Source of the DNA: JBFLYZ01 sp040756415
Lineage (GTDB): Bacteria > Bacteroidota > Bacteroidia > JADZBD01
Reading direction: 5' to 3'
DNA: 7,732 bases
Assembly: GCA_040756415.1 (NCBI GenBank)
Contig: JBFLYZ010000102.1
Coordinates: 1 to 7,732 of the forward strand
Position numbers and translations under genes: made by a program. Below are positions 1 to 4,967 of this stretch, piece by piece. Below the pieces are notes generated by a model. It did no database searches, was not told where the DNA came from, and saw nothing but the letters and a program-made list of their open reading frames with translations. Every line of letters starts with the position of its first letter. Positions within the stretch are counted from its first letter, which is position 1.

Positions 1-111
1 GAAGATCTTGCCGCTTTATGCGCCAATTGTCATTCAATGGTCCACCGCTATAAGAATAAAATTATCTCATTGCAGGAATTAAGAGAATATATAAATAAAC
101 AAAAAAAATAA
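1..111 (+). CDS. HNH endonuclease-like protein, 3' end only
   Basis: The window opens inside this gene, and only the last 36 codons are present before a TAA stop. The reading frame begins EDLAALCANCHSMVHRYKNK. The pattern L-x-x-L-C-x-N-C-H-x-M-x-H-R is the C-terminal half of an HNH (His-Asn-His) nuclease fold. The two cysteines of CANC are half of the structural zinc site, and the following histidines match the metal-binding end of the beta-beta-alpha motif. The tail after it (about 15 residues, ending NKQKK) is lysine-rich and short, as in many stand-alone HNH proteins. Restriction (McrA-like), homing and phage HNH proteins share this ending, so the biological role cannot be told from the fragment. 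The family call is fairly secure; the specific function is unknown. Confidence 0.75.
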   Translation, partial: EDLAALCANCHSMVHRYKNKIISLQELREYINKQKK

Positions 112-431
112 ACTCCAGTGTTTCAGGATTCGTACTTGTGACGAAGCGACAGTCAATTCAGACCGTTTCTATCTCCGGACAGACCGCATCGCAAACTTGA
201 CCGCCACCTATATTTCCGGCAGTTCCCTCACTCCTTTCCGCTCTGTCACACTTTTTTCGGCTTCGCTTCCGCAGTCGTTTATCCGTGCTCGCGTCTTTTT
301 TATTTTTGTTATGGTCGCTGTGCGCGGTAAACCACTGCTCCAGCTCGCAAGCAAAAAGATGCGCCAGAGCATCCTGCGCACCGGTAGACAAAAACTTTCT
401 ACGTATTTTTACTACCACCAATCCAACCGAC
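112..431. other. Gene-less stretch with a weak two-tier inverted repeat
   Basis: No open frame here reads like a known protein. The longest, on the minus strand, is rich in Lys, Arg and Ser and shows no domain. At 320-381 two inverted pairs are nested: GTGCGC (320-325) with GCGCAC (376-381), and TGCTC (336-340) with GAGCA (367-371). This suggests a foldable element but is too weak to name. A TATTTTTA at 404-411 resembles the TAnnTTTG -7 box (last base different) and could serve the gene starting at 432. Nothing else is recognisable. Confidence 0.4.
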
Positions 432-740
432 ATGAACTTCATTGATTTTCTCAAAACTTTTCCTCCACAAGGAGACAAAAGGCTTCAATCCTTTATTGAC
501 TTCGCAAAAAAGGATAAGGACTTTCCGACAAGCAGCGATCCATCCAAACTTGCTATCTACCTATACAGGAAATTAGACCCTACACAAACATTGGCATTTC
601 AGAATTGCCTGATGATATACAGTAAAATGCCGGACAATGAACTGCCCAAACGATTTTTCGGACGTGAGGACATGCCTCTCATGGCCGTCAACATTATTGT
701 TGCGCTTCAAAATTTCGATTCGGACTATTCCTGGAACTAA
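432..740 (+). CDS. Small protein resembling the YozE SAM-like fold
   Basis: This 103-residue protein begins MNFIDFLKTFPPQGDKRL. The frame stays open upstream to 285, but those extra residues look like translated non-coding DNA (Cys/Ser-rich, no domain). The ATG at 432, with a near-consensus -7 box about 20 bases upstream, is therefore preferred. Residues 1 to about 65 follow the layout of the YozE_SAM_like family: an F-x-x-F-L start, an acidic-basic helix, then D-x-D-F-P, S-D, a Y-L helix, and a final amphipathic helix ending near IYSKM. The C-terminal 35 residues have no match that I recognise. YozE-like proteins are small helical proteins of unknown role. The family link is by eye only; the gene itself is likely real. 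Confidence 0.5.
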   Translation: MNFIDFLKTFPPQGDKRLQSFIDFAKKDKDFPTSSDPSKLAIYLYRKLDPTQTLAFQNCLMIYSKMPDNELPKRFFGREDMPLMAVNIIVALQNFDSDYSWN

Positions 741-981
741 CTCCTGCTTTATCCCGCTCCGTAGACAGACAAACAGCAAAAAATCACGGTGGACTGTTTC
801 GCGTGTGTTCAACGTGACTGCTCCCCGACAGGACATCAGAAAAAAACACGGCAGACAATTTCGTACTTGCTTCGTAATGGTGCTCTTTATCGGCTGACAA
901 ATAAGTAAGGAAGGCAGGGCAGGCAACGTTAATTAACATCCGCTTTGCTTCAGGCGGGCTTCAGTAATAAATTCAAAGTTT

Positions 982-989
982 GTATCTTC
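982..989 (+). promoter_or_regulatory. Bacteroidota-type -7 promoter box (near consensus) for the GNAT-DUF4256-DUF1801 run
   Basis: TATCTTCG differs by one base from the phylum consensus TAnnTTTG and is directly preceded by TTTG. No clear -33 element sits at the expected distance. If used, transcription would start around 993-996, placing the large hairpin at 996-1043 at the very 5' end of the message and giving a leader of about 85 bases before the ATG at 1081. Confidence 0.4.
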
Positions 990-995
990 GCTTAG

Positions 996-1043
996 GCGGT
1001 CGTGTCGGGGGACAGGACTTCGTCCCGTCTCCCGCCCGACCGC
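996..1043 (+). other. Large imperfect hairpin upstream of the GNAT gene
   Basis: GCGGTCG (996-1002) pairs with CGACCGC (1037-1043). The stem continues through 1004-1018 against 1022-1036 with a bulged T at 1003, mismatches at 1005/1035 and 1014/1026, and one G-T pair. It closes on GGAC-TTC-GTCC (1015-1025). No T tract follows, so it is not a standard intrinsic terminator. It may be the inner hairpin of the attC-like repeat, a 5' leader structure, or both. Its last two bases (1042-1043) overlap the right arm of the outer repeat, so the two foldings compete slightly at their junction. Confidence 0.55.
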
Positions 1044-1080
1044 AAAGCGGAAAACCGTTAGGCAGCATCAATGAGAAGGA

Positions 1081-1545
1081 ATGATACTACGAAAGACAGA
1101 GATAGCCGACCTGGAATTCCTCTTCAAATTCCAGCTTGACGAAGAAGCAAATTACCTGGCCGCTTTTACATCCAAAGATCCCACCGACAAAGCAGCCTAT
1201 CTGGCCAAATTCACCAGGCTGCTGAGCGATCCCAGTGTAAACAACCAGACCATTATCGTTGATCATGTCATCGCGGGAAGCATTGCCAAGTTTGAAATAC
1301 ATGGCCAGGCCGAGATCACCTATTGGATAGCCAGGGAACTCTGGGGCAGGAGAATTGCTTCGGCCGCGCTTAAAAAACTTCTTAGTATTGAGCTTATGCG
1401 GCCTATCTTCGGACGGACCGCATTTGATAACTTTGCCTCGCAAAAGGTTTTGGAAAAGAACGGCTTTGTCCGGATAGGCAAGGACAAGGGCTTTGCCAAT
1501 GCGCGGCAGGCGGAAACAGAAGAATTCATTTACAAACTGAGCTGA
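1081..1545 (+). CDS. GNAT family N-acetyltransferase (RimJ/RimL-like)
   Basis: This 154-residue protein is predicted to transfer an acetyl group from acetyl-CoA to an amine; the substrate is unknown. Strand beta-1 reads ILRKTEIADLEFLF (2-15). The core sheet includes HVIAGSI (62-68) and AEITYWI (77-83). The acetyl-CoA pyrophosphate loop is WGRRIASAAL (88-97), a form of the Q/R-x-x-G-x-G/A motif with Ala in the last position. The helix NFASQKVLEKNGF (117-129) is the usual GNAT motif B region. ATG 1081 is the only sensible start because an in-frame TGA lies at 1072-1074; AGAAGGA touches the start too closely to act as a normal ribosome site. The length is typical of single-domain GNATs. It ends 5 bases before the DUF4256 gene, so the two are almost certainly co-transcribed. 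Confidence 0.88.
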   Translation: MILRKTEIADLEFLFKFQLDEEANYLAAFTSKDPTDKAAYLAKFTRLLSDPSVNNQTIIVDHVIAGSIAKFEIHGQAEITYWIARELWGRRIASAALKKLLSIELMRPIFGRTAFDNFASQKVLEKNGFVRIGKDKGFANARQAETEEFIYKLS

Positions 1546-1550
1546 CAACT

Positions 1551-2111
1551 ATGGCAAAAAAGAACAAAGCACTATCCGAAAAGCAAAAAAAGGAGCTGCT
1601 CAGCAGTTTGAAATCCCGCTTTGAGAAGAACATGAGCCGCCATAAAGGCATAAGCTGGGATAAGGTAGAGGTCAGGCTGAAGGGTGATCCTGAAAAATTA
1701 TGGTCGCTCAGCGAAATGGAACGAACAGGCGGTGAGCCGGATGTGGTGGGGCAAGACAAAGGAGCCTATATCTTTTATGATTGCGCGTCCGAGAGCCCGG
1801 CCGGGCGCAGAAGTCTTTGTTACGACCATGAGGCCCTGAGATCAAGGAAAGAGCATAAACCCGTGGGCAGCGCCATGAATATGGCCGCTGAAATGGGCAT
1901 CGAGCTTTTGGATGAGAAGCAGTACCGCGAGCTGCAGGAGCTTGGAAAATTCGACACGAAAACCTCCAGTTGGCTGAAGACCCCCGATGCCATTAGAAAG
2001 CTTGGAGGGGCCATATTTGGCGATCTCCGCTATGGCCGGGTATTCATCTACCACAACGGAGCGGAATCGTATTACGGGGCCAGGGGATTCAGGGGCTGGC
2101 TGAAAGTTTAA
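1551..2111 (+). CDS. DUF4256 family protein
   Basis: This 186-residue protein matches the DUF4256 family along its whole length, as judged from its conserved blocks. These are ARF-like SRFEKNMSRHKG (22-33), MERTGGEPDVVG (56-67), YIFYDCASESPAGRRSLCYD (73-92), FDTKTSSWLKTP followed by IRKLGG in the last third, and HNGAESYYGARGFRG near the C terminus (168-182). The family is widespread in bacteria, has no assigned function, and is cytoplasmic (no signal peptide or membrane segment here). The many invariant Asp, Glu, His, Cys and Tyr residues look like an active or binding site, but that is inference. The N terminus is Lys-rich. It lies 5 bases after the GNAT gene and 40 bases before the DUF1801 gene, which suggests one transcript. 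Confidence 0.9.
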   Translation: MAKKNKALSEKQKKELLSSLKSRFEKNMSRHKGISWDKVEVRLKGDPEKLWSLSEMERTGGEPDVVGQDKGAYIFYDCASESPAGRRSLCYDHEALRSRKEHKPVGSAMNMAAEMGIELLDEKQYRELQELGKFDTKTSSWLKTPDAIRKLGGAIFGDLRYGRVFIYHNGAESYYGARGFRGWLKV

Positions 2112-2151
2112 AACGTACAGGAAGTTATATCCAAACACAAATTACATCATT

Positions 2152-2565
2152 ATGGGTAAGCTGGCAGAAATAAAAACCAAAGAAAACGCATCGAGCGTGG
2201 AGGACTTCATCAAAACGGTGAAAGATGAAGAGCAGCGCAAGGACAGCGCCATCCTGGTAAAACTCATGCAGAAAGCTACAAAGGAAAAGCCTAAAATGTG
2301 GGGCAGCTCCATGATAGGCTTTGGAAAGAAAATATACAAAAGCCCCAATACGGGCAGAGAGGTGGAATGGTTCAGGATAGGTTTTTCGCCCCGGAAATCC
2401 AACCTCTCCCTGCATCTTGTAGTGGACATGAAACAACATGCCCCCTTGCTCAAAAAGCTGGGCAAGCACAAGACCGGGCAGGGCTGCCTGTACGTGGCCC
2501 GGCTCAGGGATATCGATCTTAAGGTGCTGGAAGGGTTGATCCGTGAAGCCGCAAAGTCAAAGTAG
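2152..2565 (+). CDS. DUF1801 family protein
   Basis: This 137-residue cytoplasmic protein carries the marks of DUF1801 (YdhG-type fold): the helix SVEDFIKTVKDEEQRKD (15-31), then MQKATKEKPKMWGSSMIGFG (39-58), then a Tyr-x-Ser/Gly-Arg-Glu segment, W-F-x-x-G-F-S-P-R-K-S and the strand LSLHLV. It ends with the family's GKHKTGQGCLYVARLRDID and a final helix. Members are small alpha/beta proteins without a proven function; some fall near iron or frataxin-like folds in structural classifications, but no role should be read from that here. The start at 2152 fits the usual N terminus. Genes of this family often sit beside AHSA1/SRPBCC genes, as this one does (next gene at 2680). Confidence 0.88.
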   Translation: MGKLAEIKTKENASSVEDFIKTVKDEEQRKDSAILVKLMQKATKEKPKMWGSSMIGFGKKIYKSPNTGREVEWFRIGFSPRKSNLSLHLVVDMKQHAPLLKKLGKHKTGQGCLYVARLRDIDLKVLEGLIREAAKSK

Positions 2566-2587
2566 GTCCGTTATCAGCACCGAGCAC

Positions 2588-2683
2588 ATTTTTTGCGGAA
2601 GCCGCGATTGTGGAATAAATTCCCCGGTGCTGTTTGAAGCTGTACCGATAAACCTCATTAGCTTCGCAAAAAAATCGTTATGC
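2588..2683 (+). repeat. Second, weaker attC-like inverted repeat abutting a start codon
   Basis: The left arm, A plus six T plus GCGGAAGC (2588-2602), pairs with the right arm GCTTCGC plus seven A plus T (2661-2675), with two single-base bulges. GTTATGC (2677-2683) follows directly, and the ATG inside it is the start codon of the next gene. Right flanks of the two sites are alike: GCAAAGCGGAAAACCGTTAGGC near 1042 (22 positions) and CGC-A7-TCGTTATGC here. No good left R'' core was found. Further inverted pairs lie in and around it: CAGCACCG (2575-2582) with CGGTGCTG (2625-2632), CACA with TGTG, and GCGG with CCGC. A degenerate site, or merely a structured intergenic region, are both possible. 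Confidence 0.25.
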
Positions 2684-3126
2684 CAGGCACAGTAACATTA
2701 CACCGGGTGCTCAAAGCCAAGCCAGAAAAAGTCTACCGCGCTTTCACCGATCCGCTCGCCTATGCCGCGTGGCTCCCTCCTTATGGATTTTTATGCATTG
2801 TCCATAAGATGGAAGTACGCGTGGGCGGGGAATACAAAATGTCGTTCGTCAACTTCTCCACCGGCAACGGCCATTCCTTTGGCGGAAAGGTGCTGGAGCT
2901 TAAACCGAATGAGTTCATCAAATACACCGATCGGTTTGACGATCCCAATCTGCCGGGGGAGATGATCACCTCGGTGTGGATCAAAAAGGTGAGCGCGGGC
3001 ACAGAGCTGAAGGTCATGCAAGAAGGCATACCTGATGTCATACCCACTGATATGTGCTACCTGGGCTGGCAAGACTCGCTGGATAAGCTGGTCAGGCTGG
3101 TTGAGCCGGAGATACCTGACGCCTGA
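2680..3126 (+). CDS. AHSA1-type SRPBCC domain protein
   Basis: This 148-residue protein is a START/Bet v1-like helix-grip fold of the AHSA1 (activator of Hsp90 ATPase homologue 1-like) group. The opening strand VTLHRVLKAKPEKVYRAFTD (5-24) is followed by the family's P-x-x-x-x-x-W-L-P-P-x-G-F (25-37), then a Gly-Gly-Glu-Tyr turn after the first long strand, a K-x-x-E-F-I-K-Y-T block, and the C-terminal helix GWQDSLDKLVRLVE. Bacterial members are usually single-domain cytoplasmic proteins that bind small hydrophobic ligands; very few have a known role, and no Hsp90 link should be assumed. The Met at 2680 gives the usual family N terminus and lies inside GTTATGC, the end of the attC-like repeat. 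Confidence 0.9.
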   Translation: MPGTVTLHRVLKAKPEKVYRAFTDPLAYAAWLPPYGFLCIVHKMEVRVGGEYKMSFVNFSTGNGHSFGGKVLELKPNEFIKYTDRFDDPNLPGEMITSVWIKKVSAGTELKVMQEGIPDVIPTDMCYLGWQDSLDKLVRLVEPEIPDA

Positions 3127-3158
3127 TGCCCAATCGGAAAAAAGGAACCACCACCCGC

Positions 3159-3179
3159 CCTGCTCGCCAAAAGAGCAGG
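3159..3179. terminator. Stem-loop between convergent genes
   Basis: CCTGCTC (3159-3165) and GAGCAGG (3173-3179) form a perfect 7-bp stem with a 7-base loop, in the 98 bases between the convergent AHSA1 and kelch-like genes. Such a position suits a shared terminator. There is no T tract on either side, so it is not a standard Rho-independent terminator and could be incidental. Confidence 0.3.
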
Positions 3180-3224
3180 AGCTGCTGACCGAAATAAGCG
3201 AGCTGCCGCAGAAAATACTCCTTC

Positions 3225-4364
3225 CTACTGCGCCACAAGCCTGCCTTTGGCGAAGACCTTACCGCCTGAAGCGATCTGGTAGCCATAGGTTCCGCTGGGA
3301 AGACCGGACAGATCGATCTTGTTCTGCGATGCGCTGATGCGGGCGCCTGAAACAACCTTACCCTGGATATCGAACAAGAGCAGCTCCCCTTCTCTTTCGC
3401 TTTCCACGCAGAGAAAATCAGTGAACGGATTAGGGTAAAGGGAAACTTTTACTTTATCTGTTTCGGCCACACCAACAGATACAGGGGAATACTCCCAGAA
3501 CATCTGCGAGTTACCGCTGGCGTAACCTGTGCCTACATATCCGAAATTGCCAATGGTAAATGTAACATGGCAGCAACTGGGCTGACCTCCAAAGTTAGCC
3601 ACCTGGGTCCAGGTATTGTTCGAAGGATCGTATTCCCACCAGTCCTGGGCATAATTTGAATTATATCCCGAGCCCAGGTAACCCTTTGTATTGATAGAAA
3701 ATCCTACCGCTGCACGCCTGGCATCGGCATAATTGGCTTTCTGCGCCCAGGTATCGGTCGCCTGGTCCCATTCCCAGAAATCCTGGCGGTTATTGCCGTC
3801 ATAACCGGTGCCCAGATAGCCTTTCGTTCCTATTGAAAAATAGGCGCTCCAGTAAATTGCCGTGCCGGTGAAGTTGGCTTTCGGGGTCCAGTTGTCCAAT
3901 ACCGGATCGTATTCCCACAGCTCCTGTCCGCCTGAATTTCCTGTTCCGATGTAGCCTTTGGTTCCAATAGACCAGGCCATGGCCCCTGTACGCGCAGCAC
4001 CCGGAAAATTGGCCCTGGCGGTCCAGGTATTGGCGCTTTGGTCCCATTCCCAGAAATCCTGCCCGTTATGATTTCCTGTACCTATATATCCCTTTGTGCC
4101 AATGGCGAAGCCTACGGCCCAGGAGCGTGTAGGCCCGGCAAAATTGGCTTTTTGGGTCCAGGTATTGGTAGCCTGGTCCCATTCCCAGAAATCGGCAGTA
4201 CCGCTGGTACCTAAACCGATATAGCCTTTCGTACCAATGGAAAAACCGCTTGCCTTTTCGGTCGGTGGTCCCCCATAGTTGGTTTTCTGCGTCCAGGTGC
4301 CCTGGGCGCCAGCAGAGAGGGAGAAGAGAACTGCTACGAGAAAGGAGGTAGATCTTTTTGTCAT
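3225..4364 (-). CDS. Secreted six-repeat kelch-like beta-propeller with type IX secretion sorting domain
   Basis: This 379-residue exported protein has a signal peptide at 1-20 (MTKRS, hydrophobic core FLVAVLFSLS, cleavage likely after AGA). Six repeats of 45-47 residues follow; their leading Trp residues are at 24, 69, 114, 159, 206 and 252. Each repeat has the form W-T-x-K-A-N-F, then F-S-I-G-T-K-G-Y-I-G-T-G, then F/L-W-E-W/Y-D. This kelch-like pattern lacks the usual Gly-Gly pair. Six blades should close one propeller. Residues 305-379 form a Por/T9SS type A sorting domain: VSLYPNPF, ELLLFDIQGKVV, IDLSGLPSGTY, then GKVFAKGRLVAQ. The protein is therefore predicted to be secreted across the outer membrane by the type IX system and anchored or released. 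An in-frame Met at 4403 was rejected because it puts 13 residues before the signal peptide and covers the promoter. The ligand is unknown. Confidence 0.92.
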   Translation of the reverse strand: MTKRSTSFLVAVLFSLSAGAQGTWTQKTNYGGPPTEKASGFSIGTKGYIGLGTSGTADFWEWDQATNTWTQKANFAGPTRSWAVGFAIGTKGYIGTGNHNGQDFWEWDQSANTWTARANFPGAARTGAMAWSIGTKGYIGTGNSGGQELWEYDPVLDNWTPKANFTGTAIYWSAYFSIGTKGYLGTGYDGNNRQDFWEWDQATDTWAQKANYADARRAAVGFSINTKGYLGSGYNSNYAQDWWEYDPSNNTWTQVANFGGQPSCCHVTFTIGNFGYVGTGYASGNSQMFWEYSPVSVGVAETDKVKVSLYPNPFTDFLCVESEREGELLLFDIQGKVVSGARISASQNKIDLSGLPSGTYGYQIASGGKVFAKGRLVAQ

Positions 4365-4382
4365 GATGCAGAGTTTATTTGC

Positions 4383-4390
4383 CAAAAATA
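4383..4390 (-). promoter_or_regulatory. -7 promoter box for the kelch-like gene
   Basis: Read on the minus strand this is TATTTTTG, an exact match to TAnnTTTG, 18 bases before the ATG at 4364. It supports the downstream start over the in-frame Met at 4403, which would lie upstream of the box. No clear -33 element was found. Confidence 0.55.
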
Positions 4391-4413
4391 CAAAAAAGAA
4401 CACGCTGTCTTTT

Positions 4414-4421
4414 TATCTTTG
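4414..4421 (+). promoter_or_regulatory. -7 promoter box for the DUF5655 gene
   Basis: TATCTTTG is an exact match to TAnnTTTG and lies only 5 bases before the ATG at 4427. Transcription from it would begin at or next to the start codon, implying a leaderless or nearly leaderless message. It lies back-to-back with the kelch-gene box, with 23 bases between them. Confidence 0.5.
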
Positions 4422-4426
4422 ATGGT

Positions 4427-4834
4427 ATGTGGATCTGCCCCAAATGCAAGCGGCCATTCAAAAGCAGGAACCAGTGGCATTCCTGCGTAAGGGTCGACCC
4501 GGATTCTATCTTTGACAGATTCCCGCTTGCGGAGGGTTTGTATAAAAAACTGGTGAAAAAGATACGCGGCTTCGGCCCCGATGTGATGATCAGCGCGGCC
4601 AAGAGCTGCGTCTTCGCCAAGGCGCCCGGTACTTTTATCGCTTTTAAGCCCAAAAAAGACCATCTATTGCTGGAGTTTTTCCTGTCGAAGGCCGTGGAAG
4701 AATTCCCGGTTGAAAAAACATTCAGGTACAGCAGGACCAAAGTTGTGCATTGGGTACGTATTGACGGAAAGGAGCAGATCAATGCACAGTTGCTGAGGTG
4801 GCTGAGGGAGTCGTACAGGATCAGTAGGCAGTAA
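4427..4834 (+). CDS. DUF5655 family protein with N-terminal zinc finger
   Basis: This protein has 135 residues from the ATG at 4427. An in-frame ATG at 4379 adds 16 residues that fit no family and include the promoter box, so 4427 is chosen. The N terminus is a C-x2-C ... H-x-C zinc motif: Cys4, Cys7, His18, Cys20 within MWICPKCKRPFKSRNQWHSC. The rest matches the DUF5655 pattern: a helix LYKKLVKKIRGFG, then SAAKSCVFAKAPGTFIAFKPKKDHLLLEFFL (strand-turn-strand rich in basic residues), RYSRTKVVHWVRI, and a terminal helix ending WLRESY. Members are small cytoplasmic proteins of unknown function; nucleic-acid binding is plausible from the zinc motif and basic strands but is inference. The heptamer repeat begins right after its stop codon. 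Confidence 0.85.
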   Translation: MWICPKCKRPFKSRNQWHSCVRVDPDSIFDRFPLAEGLYKKLVKKIRGFGPDVMISAAKSCVFAKAPGTFIAFKPKKDHLLLEFFLSKAVEEFPVEKTFRYSRTKVVHWVRIDGKEQINAQLLRWLRESYRISRQ

Positions 4835-4848
4835 TAGATAATAGACCG

Positions 4849-4925
4849 TTGGCAGTGGGCAGTGGGCAGTTGGCAGTGGGCAGTGGGCAGTTGGCAGTGG
4901 GCAGTGGGCGGTGGGCGGTGGCAGT
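4849..4925. repeat. Heptamer tandem repeat array with 21-bp higher-order period
   Basis: About eleven 7-base units run head to tail. Ten are clean, to 4918: TTGGCAG followed by two TGGGCAG, the same triplet again, then TTGGCAG, TGGGCAG and two TGGGCGG. Degenerate copies trail off on both sides: GTAGGCAG-like at the end of the preceding gene, and TTTGGAG and TTTGCAT afterwards. The triplet pattern gives a 21-bp period. From general knowledge, such GGCAGTG/CACTGCC heptamers are common between genes in Bacteroidota and give false proteins rich in PTAxC. Read in a frame here they spell LPTAHCQ repeats, which should not be annotated as a gene. Confidence 0.9.
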
Positions 4926-4967
4926 TTGGAGTTTGCATTCAGAGTTTACACTGAAGGATTTCATCAG

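Larger units (their letters stand above)
934..1063 (+). repeat. attC-like (integron recombination site) imperfect inverted repeat
   Basis: The outer arms are TAAC (934-937) plus TCCGCTTTGC (939-948). They pair with GCAAAGCGGA (1042-1051) plus GTTA (1057-1060). The 10-base arms are perfectly complementary, and the right end reads GTTAGGC (1057-1063), matching the GTTRRRY R' core of integron attC sites. The left partner should read RYYYAAC but is only TTAAC, so the match is incomplete. The R-to-L spacers are also unequal (1 base against 5). The length of about 130 bp fits the long end of known attC sites. A second large hairpin (996-1043) lies inside. The next gene starts 17 bases after the right end, as is usual in cassettes. 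No integrase is seen, so a plain structured intergenic repeat remains possible. Confidence 0.4.

Noticed and set aside
309..315. GTTATGG as a third attC-like core
   Set aside because: The flanking sequence is mostly A/T runs, and no complementary arm other than low-complexity DNA was found upstream.
158..478. 106-codon open frame on the minus strand
   Set aside because: It has a low-complexity Lys/Arg/Ser-rich composition with no domain and overlaps the start of the better-supported gene at 432.
128..881. TTCGTACTTG present at about 129 and about 861
   Set aside because: A single 10-base match is expected by chance in a window of this size, and flanking bases do not align.
3159..3179. Standard Rho-independent terminator
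   Set aside because: The stem is good, but no T tract follows on either strand, so it is listed only as a possible terminator.
4506..4515. TATCTTTG inside the DUF5655 coding region
   Set aside because: It falls within conserved coding sequence with no gene start nearby; a chance match.
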